From positions 1,733,445-1,797,444 of the forward strand of contig NC_092541.1 of NCBI RefSeq assembly GCF_037038585.1: a stretch of 64,000 bases of DNA, in the 5' to 3' direction. Position numbers and translations under genes: made by a program. This stretch comes from Patagioenas fasciata (Eukaryota; Chordata; Aves; Columbiformes; Columbidae). Of this stretch, positions 44,074 through 56,351 are shown piece by piece (the stretch's first letter is position 1; every line of letters starts with the position of its first letter). The notes under the pieces were generated by a model, which searched no databases, was not told the DNA's origin, and saw only the letters and a program-made list of their open reading frames with translations.

Positions 44074-47000
44074 TAAAAGGAGCCAGTGGTGCGGACAAAG
44101 CGGAGCAGATCTCACCTGTGGCTGGGGGGGACAGAGGAACAGCAGCACACGCCGTCAGCAGCTGATGACCCAGCTTGTCCCCTGCACCGCGGCGCTGACA
44201 CCAGAGCATCTGCGCTTCTGCCAGCCTGACCTGTCCCCGCTCGGCTCTTTGCGTACGTTCCCTTCGTCACAGCTCGATTCCTGGACTGCAGGGTGAGGAA
44301 GTTGCTTTAGCGCAGAGCAAATGCCAACCTGCTGAAAGTGCCTTATTTTTTTCTGCCCCCTCCACAAAGAACAGGAGCGAAAGGCCATCGCCCGCCATGT
44401 GACGCAGGGACGGAGCGGGTGCATTCCCAGCGATACCAGCAGCGCGTCCTTCCCTCCTGCGGCTGACCAAGAGGCAACGTGGGCAACTGCGCGACCCTGA
44501 TAGCGCCTGCCTGCTGCTCTGATTGCTTCCTCTGTTGGGAGGATAAGGATCTTTTAATAACCTCACGGTGAGATCACAATCATGAGATTTTTATTCAGGG
44601 CATCCCCTACAGCCGCTCTAAGAACTGCTCTCGGTGAGGAATCCCAGCTTGGTACCGCTCTTAATGTCAGGAATTTACTCGCGATTTCACTTCTGCTATT
44701 TTGTTTGCTTAAGAAACGAGCGTGTCAAAGCCCCCGCCGCAGTAAACCTGCTGACTTCAAGATATGAACTTGTCCTGCGTCCCTCCCAAATGCCAGCTCA
44801 GGAGCGCGAGAGCTACGGGGTGGTTGGGCAGGAGGCAAAACTGGAGGTGGGAGATCCCGAGTGTCTCGGTTTGGCATTGCCGAGCAAAGCAAAACAGCAG
44901 GGGAGGCGTCGGGGTCTGTCCTCGACGTCAGAGGGGGACGTTACTGGGAAGTGGGCAGTGGAGGAAGGTTCAACTCACCAGTGCTTCTGTCTGGGTTCTG
45001 TCTTGGCTTCCTGCAGCCAAGGGGAGAAACCCTTCCTGGCGCTTTGGATCAGCGAAAGAGCTGAACAGCAGAGCTGAGAGCGGGAGACGTAGCTGGGGTT
45101 TCCATGCGTGTCCTGTGGCAGGGCACAGAGAAGAACACAGGTCAGCGGTTTGCCAGGGACCTGCAATAGCTGGATGTGAACTGTGGTGCTTGTACTGGTC
45201 TGCAAAACCCCCTTCAGTGCTCAGCCTGAAGCTGGGCTGCAGGACCTCAGTTTTCCTACCTGAAACCGCTCGTGCCGTGTGAGCCGATCCCTGAAGCGGT
45301 GCCGGGGGTTCTCATGCACCCATGGGCAGAGCCGCCCGCAGCCACACGGCCCCTCCACCTGCTGGGAAACCCATATTTCAGAGCCTGTTTTCATCTCAAT
45401 TCACTTAAAGCAAAATCAGTGGAAAACACAGCGAGGTTTTGAATTCAGGGTGTAGAAACATCTTGTGTTTTGCTTTTCTCAGAATGAATTACACCTTGCT
45501 GAAGTGCTCACGAGTTCCGCTTTCTCAGATCACACGTGCTGGCCGGTCAGCACCTCCTGGTCCTTCACCTTGGCACGTCTGTGTGTCTCAGCGGAAGGAC
45601 AGACTGCATAAAGCCCAATTTCCCACACAGGACACAAATGTGAGCTACAGAACTAAATTCCCATGAGATGTTTCACTGCTGAACGAGTTGCAATTCACTG
45701 TCAGCTCAATTAACGATTACATGTTTCAATTCAGCTGAGCAAACACAATGTTTCAGTTCAAGAACTGAGATCTGCCTTTCTGAGCTCGTTTCCTGTGGAA
45801 TTTATTAGGAACCGAACTTTCTTTTGACAAGTTGTACTGATGAACGACCGCCATCCAGCTCCAGCACTGCAGCCCCAGCGATGGATTGGAATCACCGATT
45901 TCCACTCTTCTTGCAGTGAAGGTGAGCGGGGGTTCTCACATAAGACTGAAAACACCAGGTAACTTGATTTTATTTTTAATAGTTAATTAATCTTTAGGGT
46001 ACCAAATGTGTTCTAAAGAGCAAACAGCCCGGTGCGGCTCTCTTGGGCAGAGCTCAGGCCTGGCACTGTTGAGAAATGGGATCTTTGTTCACGCAGGATC
46101 AGATTTCTCTCAATGACGGCACAAGTGTTAAAGGGAATCTGTCAAAGAGACAGAATCACTAAGGCATGGAACAGACTGCAAATATACACAATCGAATTCA
46201 GCAAAGCTTTAATAAATGTTTTGAGAACTCCTTAGGTACGAAACGTGACTGTACAAGAAGACTGAGTGTCATAAAGACAGAGCAAGGTGTTTATTTTAAA
46301 TATTCCCATTCTTTTTTTAAGGGAAACAATTTGCTTGAGTTGGCTCTGAAAACACACAACGTGGCACAGGCCAGAACTCTGAAGTTAAAGCTTGGGGGTA
46401 CGTGCAGAAAATAAACTGCAAACCACCTGCCTTTCTCTTGTTGTCTTTGGCTTCAGCCACCGTGGGCCCGGGGTGGATCCTCCGCTCCGGCCGCAGCGCG
46501 AGCACCGAGGAAATCTGGTGATGGTGCGGATCCCTGCGCACCCACCACGCCACAGGCAGCACCGCGGCTGTTCGAAGGCTTCACACCCACCATTTCTGTG
46601 TGTTCTGCCTGTACCTGAGAGGAGCCTTTCATCTCTGCTGCTTCTTGGCGGAAGTGGTGAGAAGATAAAGCTCTGAGGCGGCGTACCTGCCTGGATCATC
46701 GACGAACCAAAGGAGAACAGAGCAACAAACAGCGTCACAGAGATGTGAGCTGGACCTGCTTACTGAGATAAGCCAAACCGAGCGTGCTGGAAAGCCAGGG
46801 GTGTGTAGTTAGAGTGTGGTAAGGAAAGTGCAGGTCACCTTGTGTGCAAGGTGAAAATGCTGAGTCTCCAAGCCCCCAGCTTTGGGTGAGGATGGTGGAT
46901 CCAGCATCCTGCACATTTTGAGGAAGATGATGGATGCTGATAGCCGGTAACGCACAAACAGTCAAAAGCAGAAAGCGAGGGGAGTCCCCTACTCGCCTGA

Positions 47001-47405
47001 GCTGCTGCTAATTTAGAGAGGGTGCTGTGAGCATGTGGGAGACGGGCAAAGCCGCGCTGGGCACTGGGAGTCCTGCACACCCAGGCTCTTCACGTGGTGG
47101 TTGAGGTCTGGTGCAGGGGACAGGGACAGGGGACAGGGATCCCCCATCCTCGCAGCACTGCGCTCTGCTGGATGCTCTGGCAGACGAAGCAGATCTGCTG
47201 TGGAGAGGAGAGAGAACACAGAAGGAGACTTTCCTCCCATTCCCTCACCACAACTTCTCGTGTGTCGGTGCAAAAGCAGAACCCGCTTCACTCTACCCAG
47301 TATCACTAAAAAGTGTGTGTGTGCGCAGCCCTCAGCCGCGTGCGCCGAGGAAGCGCCCGAGTGCCTGAGAGCAGCGTGGCACACGGCGCCTCTGCTGCGC
47401 TGCGA
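44074..47405. other. Intergenic DNA upstream of CCR7
   Basis: No gene recognised. ORFs up to 172 codons (44764-45282) reflect GC-rich composition and show no known motif. The 3' part must carry CCR7 regulatory DNA, but I cannot mark single enhancers. Confidence 0.5.
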
Positions 47406-47406
47406 G

Positions 47407-47437
47407 AGGAGGAGGAGGAGGAGGAGGAGGAGGAGGG
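47407..47437 (+). repeat. (GGA)n polypurine tract in CCR7 promoter
   Basis: About ten GGA units in a row, ending about 60 bases 5' of the CCR7 TATA box. Such purine mirror tracts can be polymorphic and can adopt triplex structures. Confidence 0.9.
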
Positions 47438-47452
47438 TCCGCGAAATGTCAG

Positions 47453-47460
47453 TGACATCA
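47453..47460 (+). promoter_or_regulatory. CRE/AP-1-like TGACATCA site
   Basis: TGACATCA, one base from the CRE consensus, lies 37 bases 5' of the CCR7 TATA box. AP-1/CREB-family control of this gene would fit its activation in immune cells. The match alone is weak evidence. Confidence 0.35.
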
Positions 47461-47496
47461 GGCTGTGTCATGAGCTTCTTGCAGAGGTGCAGGAAG

Positions 47497-47503
47497 TATA
47501 AAA
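47497..47503 (+). promoter_or_regulatory. CCR7: CCR7 TATA box
   Basis: TATAAAA, 106 bases 5' of the CCR7 ATG, predicting a start near 47528 and a leader of about 75 bases. Confidence 0.65.
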
Positions 47504-47556
47504 GACAGTGTCCCCAAGAGGGTCCCTGGCGTGCTGAGGCTGCGCGGGAACGTGCG

Positions 47557-47577
47557 ATGCTCCTGGTCACCTTGTGA
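47557..47577 (+). promoter_or_regulatory. CCR7: Six-codon upstream ORF in the CCR7 leader
   Basis: ATG CTC CTG GTC ACC TTG TGA (peptide MLLVTL) lies between the predicted transcription start and the CCR7 ATG and ends 25 bases before it. It would lower or tune translation if the leader is as predicted from the TATA box. Confidence 0.5.
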
Positions 47578-47602
47578 CTTCATCCCGGTTTGAAACACGA
47601 CC

Positions 47603-50600
47603 ATGGATGGTGGTGAGTACCCGTTCTCCTGCCTTGGGCTCGGTCTTCAGCTTTATAATAATGCCCAAAGTCATGCCCTGTGACACAGGGATGAAACATT
47701 TTATATCGTTTAAATACTCTGTTAAAAATGCTTTCATCTTCCTCATATTTACTCTTTAAAAAAAGAAGCAAACATCTCTCTTACAAGCTCAAAAAACTAA
47801 AATTGGAAACAAACACACATAAAAAATAGGTTTGGAGGCAATTTCAAAGGGTTATTTTGTCCCAAAGCAAACGAGCTCTTCTCACATAATTTGTACCTTT
47901 TCTTCTATGTCCTTATTTTTTTATTTAAAAAAAAGCAAGCTATCTCTTCGGCAACATTTTAACCCAGTAAACAAATCAAGGAATTACGAGCAAGCATATC
48001 AGAGTTTGTTGCCTAAGGCTGTGCAGCCTTCTGCAAATTGTTTCTATTAATTAATATCTTCACCGCAGCAAAACTTTGCTGCAAAAATGATGGTTTTGTG
48101 CTTGCTGAGAACTGGAACAGCCCCGAGTCGGCGCACTGGAGGGGTCTCTGCTCCCGTGCATCACTCCACATGAAGCGCACAGAGAACACTGAGCGAACCC
48201 TCTTCTCTGTGGTCCGTGACATTGCATTAGCCCAGGAGGTTTGGTTTGTGAGACAGGTGGTTTGGTTTGGTTTTGTCTGAAAGGTTGAAGCTTTCTTGTG
48301 CCATTTGTTCTTGTTCTTGCACGCCCCGTGCTTTGCAGGATGGTGAAGAGGCGGGTGGCTGTAGGATGGGGATGGCTCTGCGGGTCGGAGATGCGGCAGA
48401 TCAGCTGCAGGTGCTTCTTTCTGCTACGACTGTAGGATTTATTCCTTTTTTTACTTGTTTTAACTTCTTTATTGCTCAAATATTTGCAAACACGGACCCC
48501 AGTGTGACTGAGGGAGTGCAGGGAAGCAAACGGAATAGCTCAAGTGAGTAAATTGGTTTATAACCAGATGAACCAAACTGGGTTTACAACACAACCACCA
48601 CCTCTCCGTGCCCCCTGGCATGGTCAGAGCTGTAGTGAGGATGGCGAGAGCGATGGGACAGTCGCAGTTCATCCCAGTTCAGGTGTAATGATTTGAGCTT
48701 TGTAACGGGATGAAATGGGAGGCATCACTGCCATTTCTCTGCAACATTTTCCTTGTATTTCAGAGGAATATCCCAAAAGAAACACTTCGCAGCGCAGGAA
48801 GATGCAAATTATTACTGCTACATTTTTTTTTTAAGCAGTGATGTGGGAAACGTGACCGGTACAATTCAGAATGAATCTTTTAACTTGCTTATCTCTGCTT
48901 ATCTTGTCTTTTGATTCACTGTTTCCTAAAAGGGGAGGAGGCAGATAATAATTAACTTTCTTCTGTAGCAGATGTGTGAACACAGGTAATCGAAGTATGA
49001 CTTGGTTTCCCAGGGTCTGATCACTCCTGAAGTGATGGTACTTTTCCTCCACCAGTTGTGAGCAGTCAAGGGGAAAGAGGTGGAAGAACGGGCACAGAGC
49101 TGTTAACTGCCAATAGTCGTTAGTTCATTTAAGTATGATTAATTTTTCTCAGAAAGATACGGTTCTTTCCCCAAAAGCCTCCTATACCAATCGCAAGAGG
49201 CACCAGAAACGGGTACATGTTTAAAGATACAAACAGCACGTTACTCGCTGCCTACACATGTGCTAAGGTGCTCAAGACTGAAACTTTTGCTTGGCGGTTC
49301 TGGCCAACAGAAAAACATTCTCTCACCACAAAGGTTTGGCCAAAGCAGGTTTGCTCGGCTTTGCCAGCATTCCCAGCCCTTGCTTTTCAGTCTGTGCATT
49401 GCTGAGGAGCAGCTGCCGTGCTTGGGAAGGAACTCACCTTGTACTTTGCTCTGCAGGACTTTGTTTGTCCAGTTTTAACCATCCCGCACGGTTGAGTTTC
49501 AGCTCCTCTGGGTAGACTTTCAGCTACCAAAAATGTCTTGCTATTTCTTCCTATTCTGGGCACACCGGGGGGATTCACGGCTACTACGGCTTCTTTTATC
49601 TTACCCGAGATTGGCTGCTGATGCTGAGGGAGATTTAGATAAACAGGATGGGATCATCTGTCCAAACTTAAGCACTCACCCTTCTGCCATAGCACAGAAC
49701 GAACTGCACCCCAACGCCCACCCCATGACAGCTTAGCCATGCCTTAAAAGCACCCCTTTCCGTGCGCTATGGAGGGAACCTGAACACCAAACCAGGCGTC
49801 AAGGGCTGGAGCTCAGTGGGATGAATCCCACCCCTTGTGCCATTGACAGCCCCTTCCCTCTTCACACAGGGCGATTCTCTTTCCCCAGGGCCCGCAAACT
49901 GGTTTGTGCTGTTGAGAAGTGCAGCGCCAGCTGAGGGGTGCGGGGGCTTTATCAGGTGCCTTGACTCATTTGCTGTAATGGGTTTCTGTTGTCTTTTTAT
50001 AAATGAGGTTTCTAGTTCAACTGTTTGTGGGGACTTTTGAGACGGGGGAGTTTTTTCTTCATGTTTTGAGGAACAAAACTTTAGGAAAATACCCACAGCA
50101 GAGAACTGCCAGAGGAAAAGAAGAAAAAAAGACGATAAAAAGTAAAGAAAGGTACCTAAAACTGGCCATTAAACTCCAGAACGTGTCTCATTTCCTCTCT
50201 GCAACTCATTTCTTCTGCTCCCTGGGACCCCTACGAGCACTGCAGGGAGAAGCGAGTTTCATCCACTCTGCCCCAAACCAGTGTGGTTTGAGGACTCGCT
50301 CAAACTGGTGCGGGAGGCCCACGAGGACACTGCGGCTCTGCTTATGCCTCTGCAACTGCGTAAGCTGGGGTGTGGGGAGAGAAAGAAGGGAAGAAACAGT
50401 GCAAGCTTTTTCTCTATTGCAAATCATTTGACATTTAAGACACCTGAAACAGAACTGAGAGGGGAAAAAAAAGTGTGAAGATGTTCAAAGGAATGATACT
50501 TAGCTGAACTGTTTCAGGATCGTTAGTTGAGTCACTTTATCAGTTCTACTTCGTTAGACACGTCAGAGTACATTAATTAAGAACCAGAACAGCAGCTCAC

Positions 50601-53600
50601 CAGGGCTGTGCACTCGTGACACTCAGGTTAAAGAGGCGCTGGGCTGGTCCTGGGGTTTGAAGGGGCGATGGCACCGCGGCAGGGCTGGCGGTGCCGGTGC
50701 AGCAGCCTGGCACCAGGCGGCACCACGTCCTTGGCGTGACGCTGAAACTGCCAACAAGTGATGTCGAGAGCAAGGCGCTGATGGAATCAGCTTTAGGTTG
50801 GTGCCTTCCCTCTGTGGACTGAGAGCGACTCTTCTCCTCTGCCTTCTCTTTATAGATTCTAGGAATTAATTGCCTTTGGGGCATCAGCCCCTTGCCCAAC
50901 AGGGGTCAGGAGAGGTAATTGTTACCCACCAACAGGCACAGGCAGACAAAAGCACCAACTCCAGGAGTTCCTAGGAAATCAGGCTATTGAGAAGGTGGAA
51001 GAGAAGAGTAAGACACCACTGGCTGGGTTTTCACAGAGGTCAGGGACCTCATGCCTGTGTCCCAGGCAGGGAGGGCAATTACAGGCTAGATTTGCTTAAA
51101 TTCACCCGGCAGGTTTAAGCAGTTTGGGCTTTTGGTGTATTTCCTGTGTGTAATATGCAAAAGCTTGAAGGGAGAGACAGCTACAGCAGATGCTCACCAA
51201 ACCTCTTCCTGCAGCCTGGGACTGGTCAGAGTGAAAGCCATGGGACACGCAGAACACAGCCAGAAGCGTTCAGCCGAGCCTCCCCACTCACTCCTCAAAC
51301 CCAACCTTGGTGTCCTCTGCTCCTGGCTATGAACTGCACTAACTGCACTATTACACTTCTCAGATTCCCCCAGGGACATTCAGAGAAGGTGAGGGGTAAA
51401 TGAATATAAATAAGGACCCAGCTGCATGAGTATTAAAGATGAAAATAAGGGAGGAAGGCGAGGAACGAACTTCGAGAGACAATGAGAAGCTCGCAGACGG
51501 GCTATGGGGCTGAGACGTTGAGTTTTTTCACATGTGGCTGAGGATCTCTCACCCACACATCAGCATTCACCTACAAACAAGCAATCAAGATACCCAAGTA
51601 ACTGTTTCTGTTATTAGTGATGCTATTGCACGTGATCAAGCGGCGATAGCGGTGCAACAGTTGTAGTTACCTGAAGTAGTGGAAGTTCATCATCCTGGCC
51701 CAGCGCGATGCTTGAACTGGCAGAGCAGGGAAGGTGCGAAGGAGCTCTGCAAAGGAACAGAACAGCGCTGTGTACAACAGAGCGCTAAGCACAAGAGAGG
51801 CAAAGGAATCAGACATTTATGAACAAACAGGTTTATCCACAGGGAGAAAGCCATGCTTTCTAGAAGAAACAGGCAGCTGAAAGCCAAAGGCAGGAGATGC
51901 CTCTGCCCCAGCCTCACTCAGTGATCCCGGACCAGAAAAATCAGCAGGAAAGTGAAAGACTGTGCCACAGGGAACAAGGCAGTGCCCAAAGAGACATCCT
52001 GGGATGAGCAGTGTGATGCTCACAACAGCTGATGTCTCATCTCCCTCGAGGATGTGCACATCTGGTCGTGCCAGAGCGGCGGTGAGGGCTTTCTCACCAC
52101 TGCCAGATCACCTTCCAGCTTGAGCGACTTTTAGTTGCAACTGCCTGAGGTAGATGCTGGTGATGTGCTTTAAATAGAGCAGAGAGAAAGCTTTCACTGG
52201 CCTCTGTGCCTCTGCTAACCACAGCAGGAAGAACTGTTTGTCTGAGATTGCTCTCACCACTGTCACATCTGGCTCTGAATCTCATTTTTCCTCCCAGCTG
52301 TCAGCATCCTGTATCTCCACATCCAAAGGCAGCAGAAACCTGTTCTGACATTTAGAGACAACCAATAAATTTCAGGCAGTTTCGGTCACACACGTCCTGC
52401 AGGCAGCAGAGCTTTCCTGTTCTGCAGCCCAGTCACAGCACTGTCAGGGAACAGCTGGGCCAAATTTATTGCCCGCACAGCTGTACGTTTCTACCAGGGT
52501 TGAGCACACTACACCCTGCCTACTATAGGAAAGAAAAGTAATGTATAAAATAAACATGGTTATACTGTGCATGAGTTAGCGATCAGCCTTTACAGATCCA
52601 ACTGGAGGGGCCAGACCCCTGAGACTCAATCTGTGCTCTGCCAGTAACTTGTTGTGTGACCTTGGGTTATCCTGTTGGCGTCTTCATTGGGTTTGCAGTT
52701 TACCCAGCCGTGGGGAGCTCTGCAGGGTTGAGAATGCCATGGTCAAGTACACTACCACTGCTTTTTCAAAGTGAGCGTCATGTGGAAACCCTCACCCAAC
52801 TGCTAACGCTGTCTCCTTCTTCTACAGGTAAACAGTTAAAGGTCACCCTTGTTTTCAGCCTTCCTCTAATTTTTCAGGTAAGATGTTAAAAAGAACATTG
52901 TTGAAATGCAGCTGCCTTTGTGTTGTGGGTAAAGAGAGAGCTCAACAACTTTGACAGGCAAAAATCAGCCGCCCACAGGCCTGCGGAGACGCGTGGGACA
53001 GGGCTCTCAGCGAGGATCCAGCCTGCAGGGAGGTGGGCGGTGAGACGGCAGAGCAGTGCTAGAAGCCACAGGGAAAACAAACAAACAGAACAAAAGCAAG
53101 GAGAGAACAGAAACAATGACATACATAGTAATTTTAAGATGGCGCAGGATGTTAGAATCAAGCCCCTTTCTAGCACCAAAATGAGCATTTTCAGGAAAGG
53201 TGAGAGCACCCTGCACTGCGTGCTTGTGAAGAGCTGGGTCATGGCTCTGGAAACACCTGGTCAAAGCGCCGGGCTTTAACAGAGGTCAGTCTTGAAGTGC
53301 TGACATGCTCAAGGAGGAAGAGTTCAGCATCTTCCTCCACCTACTCCTGCTCAGAGCAAATCTGAAGCAGGAAGGAGAACCCCAATCACCAAGCTGTGTT
53401 GTGACCCACTCCTGAACCACGGGCCCCACTCCCACAACCACAGCAGCGGCCTCCACAGCCCCCAGCTCCCCAAGAGCCTCAGCAGAGCAGGGAGAGTTTT
53501 GCAGCCTGTTTCTTCTCCCTTTCACTTCTGGCAGCCTGCCTCCAGATAGCAGGCAGGATGTGGTGAACGCCAAGGCTGCCCGAGATGGAGAGCGCGCGAA

Positions 53601-55570
53601 GATACTGAGTGATAACAGGCAGAGGTATCCAGGGGAAACCTTTCATCTCTGCGCGATGGGGAGAAGGCACTGGAGACTAATAAGTCACACAAAAAGCAGG
53701 GCACGGATACCACAAGCTCGCTCTGCCCTGTAGGTTACAGCAGTGTAAGATGATGAAACAATAATCAGAGCTTAAATCAGGGGCCCAGGCCTGAATGAGA
53801 CATTGGCAACGTGTCCGCGCCAGCACGGTAACAGTTTCCTGCTTCAATCGCTGCTTTTCCTCCTGATCTCATTGGCACCTCTATTAATTAAGCAGCAAAA
53901 ACAGCCCAGGGAGGCTTTGTCTTCACATGAAAGCCTTTGCTTGTGGGGACAGGGTGGCAGCAGGGCCAGGACACCGGTGCTCTCTGTGAGAAGGGGACAG
54001 GAGCAACAGGAATATCTCAGGTGGGAGAAGGGAGGGAATGCTGAAGTTAGAAAAATGTCTAATGAGTAGAGTCAGTCAAGAGGAAATGCTGTCCCTGCTC
54101 AGAAAAAGCAAACACTGAAGGATGTATTATCTTTCCCATTTTATCTGACGGCTGACTACGCACGTACGGCTGTCTGTGGGTCCCAAAACCTCCTGGAAAG
54201 CAGCCGCACATCTGAGAGCTCGCAGGTGTCGCTTTGGCTGAGCACTAAACATTTCTTGTGGAATTCCCACTTTGAGCTCCAGAAAAACCCCAAACTCTAC
54301 ACACTTATGGGAAAGTTTTTCAGCCACGAGACCTTGCCAACCCTGCTCATGACGCTGGCACGAGCCAGCGCTTGGGAACTCCCTGGGACTTCTCTGCGGT
54401 CTGTGGCTGATAACCCCTGCCTGCTCTAGAGCAGCACCAGGCTCCCCTCCCACCACGGAGGGGCACAGGACCTGTCCCAACGCACTCTTCTTTTCTTCCT
54501 TCTTCTAGTTCTGCGCCGGGAACAACGTTACCGATGACTATGACAACACCACCATCGACTACACCATGTTCGAGACCCTGTGTGAGAAGGAGGAAGTCCG
54601 TAACTTCCGCGCCGCCTTCCTCCCGGCCATGTACTCCCTCATCTGCTTCACGGGGCTGCTGGGCAACGGGCTGGTGATGCTCACCTACATCTACTTCAAG
54701 AGGCTCAAGACCATGACGGACATCTATTTGCTGAACCTGGCTCTGGCGGACATCCTCTTCCTGCTCACCCTCCCGTTTTGGGCCACAAGTGCAGCCATGC
54801 ACTGGCTTTTTGGGGAGTTTGCCTGCAAAGCCGTCTACTGCATCTGCAAAATGAGTTTCTTTAGCGGGATGCTGCTCCTCCTCTCCATCAGCATCGACAG
54901 GTACTTCGCCATCGTTCAGGCGGCCTCCGCCCACCGCTTCCGTCCCCGGATGATATTCATTAGCAAGGTCACGTGTGTTCTCATTTGGCTCCTGGCCTTC
55001 ATCCTTTCAATCCCTGAGCTGGTTCACAGCGGCGTAAATAACCTGGACACCTATCCCCGTTGTTCCATTATCGCTAATGACTTGCAGACCTTCAACACAG
55101 GCATCAAAGTGTCCCAAATGGTTTTTGGCTTCCTAGTTCCCCTGCTGGTCATGTCTGTCTGCTACCTCATCATCATCAAAACATTACTCCAGGCCCGCAA
55201 CTTTGAGAAGAATAAAGCCATCAAGGTCATCATTGCCGTGGTAATTGTCTTCGTGGTCTTCCAGCTGCCCTATAACAGCGTCATGCTGGCCAAGACCATC
55301 TCAGCCTTCAACCACACCAGCTCCTGTGAGGAGAGCAAGCAGCTCGACGTGGCGGATGACGTGACCTACACTCTGGCCTGCTTCCGATGCTGCCTCAATC
55401 CCTTCCTCTACGCCTTCATCGGCGTCAAATTCCGCAACGACCTCTTCAAGCTTCTGAAGGAGCTGGGCTGCCTGAGCCAGGAGCGCCTCTGGCAGCTCTC
55501 CACCTGCCGCGACAGCAAGAGGATTTCCTTGGCCATGGAGACGGAGACAACCACCACCTTCTCGCCGTGA
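47603..55570 (+). CDS. CCR7: C-C chemokine receptor 7
   Basis: Seven-helix G-protein-coupled receptor for CCL19 and CCL21, guiding T cells and dendritic cells to lymphoid tissue. Coding exons: 47603-47612, 52828-52877, 54509-55570, total 373 residues (human 378). The first two exons encode MDGGKQLKVTLVFSLPLIFQ, aligning with human MDLGKPMKSVLVVALLVIFQ; this is the signal peptide, split as in mammals. The mature N-terminus has N-glycosylation sites at N26 and N33 and acidic tyrosines (DDYDNTT, DYTMF). Receptor marks are GLLGNGLVMLTYIYFKRLKT (TM1), LALADILFLLTLPFW (TM2), SIDRYFAIV (DRY motif), QARNFEKNKAIKVIIAVV (TM6 start) and NPFLYAFIGVKFRNDLFKLL (NPxxY and helix 8). The C-terminus ETTTTFSP equals human. 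The paired extracellular cysteines are present. The frame is unbroken. Confidence 0.97.
47613..52827 (+). other. CCR7: CCR7 intron 1
   Basis: 5.2-kb intron, donor GTGAGT and acceptor CTTCTACAG. No CR1 copy seen. Near its 3' end is a CORE-SINE-like motif (separate entry). The ORFs inside are short and unsupported. Confidence 0.8.
52622..52668 (+). mobile_element. Possible MIR/CORE-SINE relic in CCR7 intron 1
   Basis: TCTGTGCTCTGCCAGTAACT followed by TGTTGTGTGACCTTGGG closely resembles the core of MIR-type SINEs (GCTCTGCCACTTACTAGCTG, then TGTGACCTTGGG). Such elements are ancient in amniotes and usually badly decayed in birds. Confidence 0.45.
52878..54508 (+). other. CCR7: CCR7 intron 2
   Basis: 1.6-kb intron, donor GTAAGA and acceptor CTTCTTCTAG. 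Nothing else recognised. The minus-strand ORF that crosses its end into exon 3 is an antisense shadow. Confidence 0.85.
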
Positions 55571-55890
55571 GCCCAGCTCCAGGCGGGCTCTGACCAAGCT
55601 GAAGGCTGGAGTGGTTTTGTACCCTTCCTCTATTCTGAATTGCTGGCAGAGCAAGACTCGCCACTCCTGTAGGAAAGGCAGCTGCAAGAGGGAAACCCAG
55701 GAGCCTCCCCGTGTTTCAGACAACGAGCACTGCCAGCCAATACTCCCGTGGATGGACAGACTTCGATAACACTGGGACTAACAGCAAAGCAAGGGAGAGA
55801 GTGATGGGTGAGTCCAGAATTCATCGTGCCGTTTCACCTTTTAGACTTTCCTAGTCAAAATGAGAAATACTCATTTCCCTAAAAGCGACA
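55571..55890 (+). other. CCR7: CCR7 3' UTR
   Basis: Sequence between the stop and the first AATAAA. No repeat recognised. A longer 3' UTR ending near 56370 is possible. Confidence 0.55.
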
Positions 55891-55896
55891 AATAAA
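55891..55896 (+). terminator. CCR7: CCR7 poly(A) signal, proximal candidate
   Basis: AATAAA, 321 bases after the CCR7 stop. A second candidate AATAAA lies at 56346-56351. Confidence 0.55.
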
Positions 55897-56345
55897 CAGA
55901 CATTTGTGCAACAGAACTGCTTATTTGAGAGCTGAACTTCCAAGAGCATCATCCTTGCTTTGAATGTTGCTTTTAACAAGACCACCTGTTGCTCTTCCAC
56001 ACCCACAAAAATGATCCCTGCTGCACTGACTCAGTCTTCGAGACTCTCAAATTCAGGATATAGTTGTGCCCACAGTCCAGCCACTTCAGTCTGTCACTAT
56101 CTGAAGCTTCCTTGTACCTGGCTTTATCAGCTGCTGCGGACACAGTCTGCTGATTTTCACATACGCGTGGGGGCCTTCTGTGCTATTGCTTGCTGACCTC
56201 AAGAGATAAACAAGAATGTGGGTTTTCTTCTCCCTTCCAATCAACGTCTCTTTCTAGAAAGACTTTAGCAGCTGGCTTTCAAGTCAGATATGTATTTCAC
56301 TCATAAGCTACTGAAAACATGTTTTGCATTCATACTGTCAGTGCT

Positions 56346-56351
56346 AATAAA
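56346..56351 (+). terminator. CCR7: CCR7 poly(A) signal, distal candidate
   Basis: AATAAA, 776 bases after the stop codon. It would give a 3' UTR of roughly 800 bases. Confidence 0.35.

Noticed and set aside
54347-54934. 195-codon minus-strand ORF across the start of CCR7 exon 3
   Set aside because: It is the antisense shadow of a GC-rich coding exon; the composition (runs of E, G, V, D) mirrors the receptor codons and shows no known domain.
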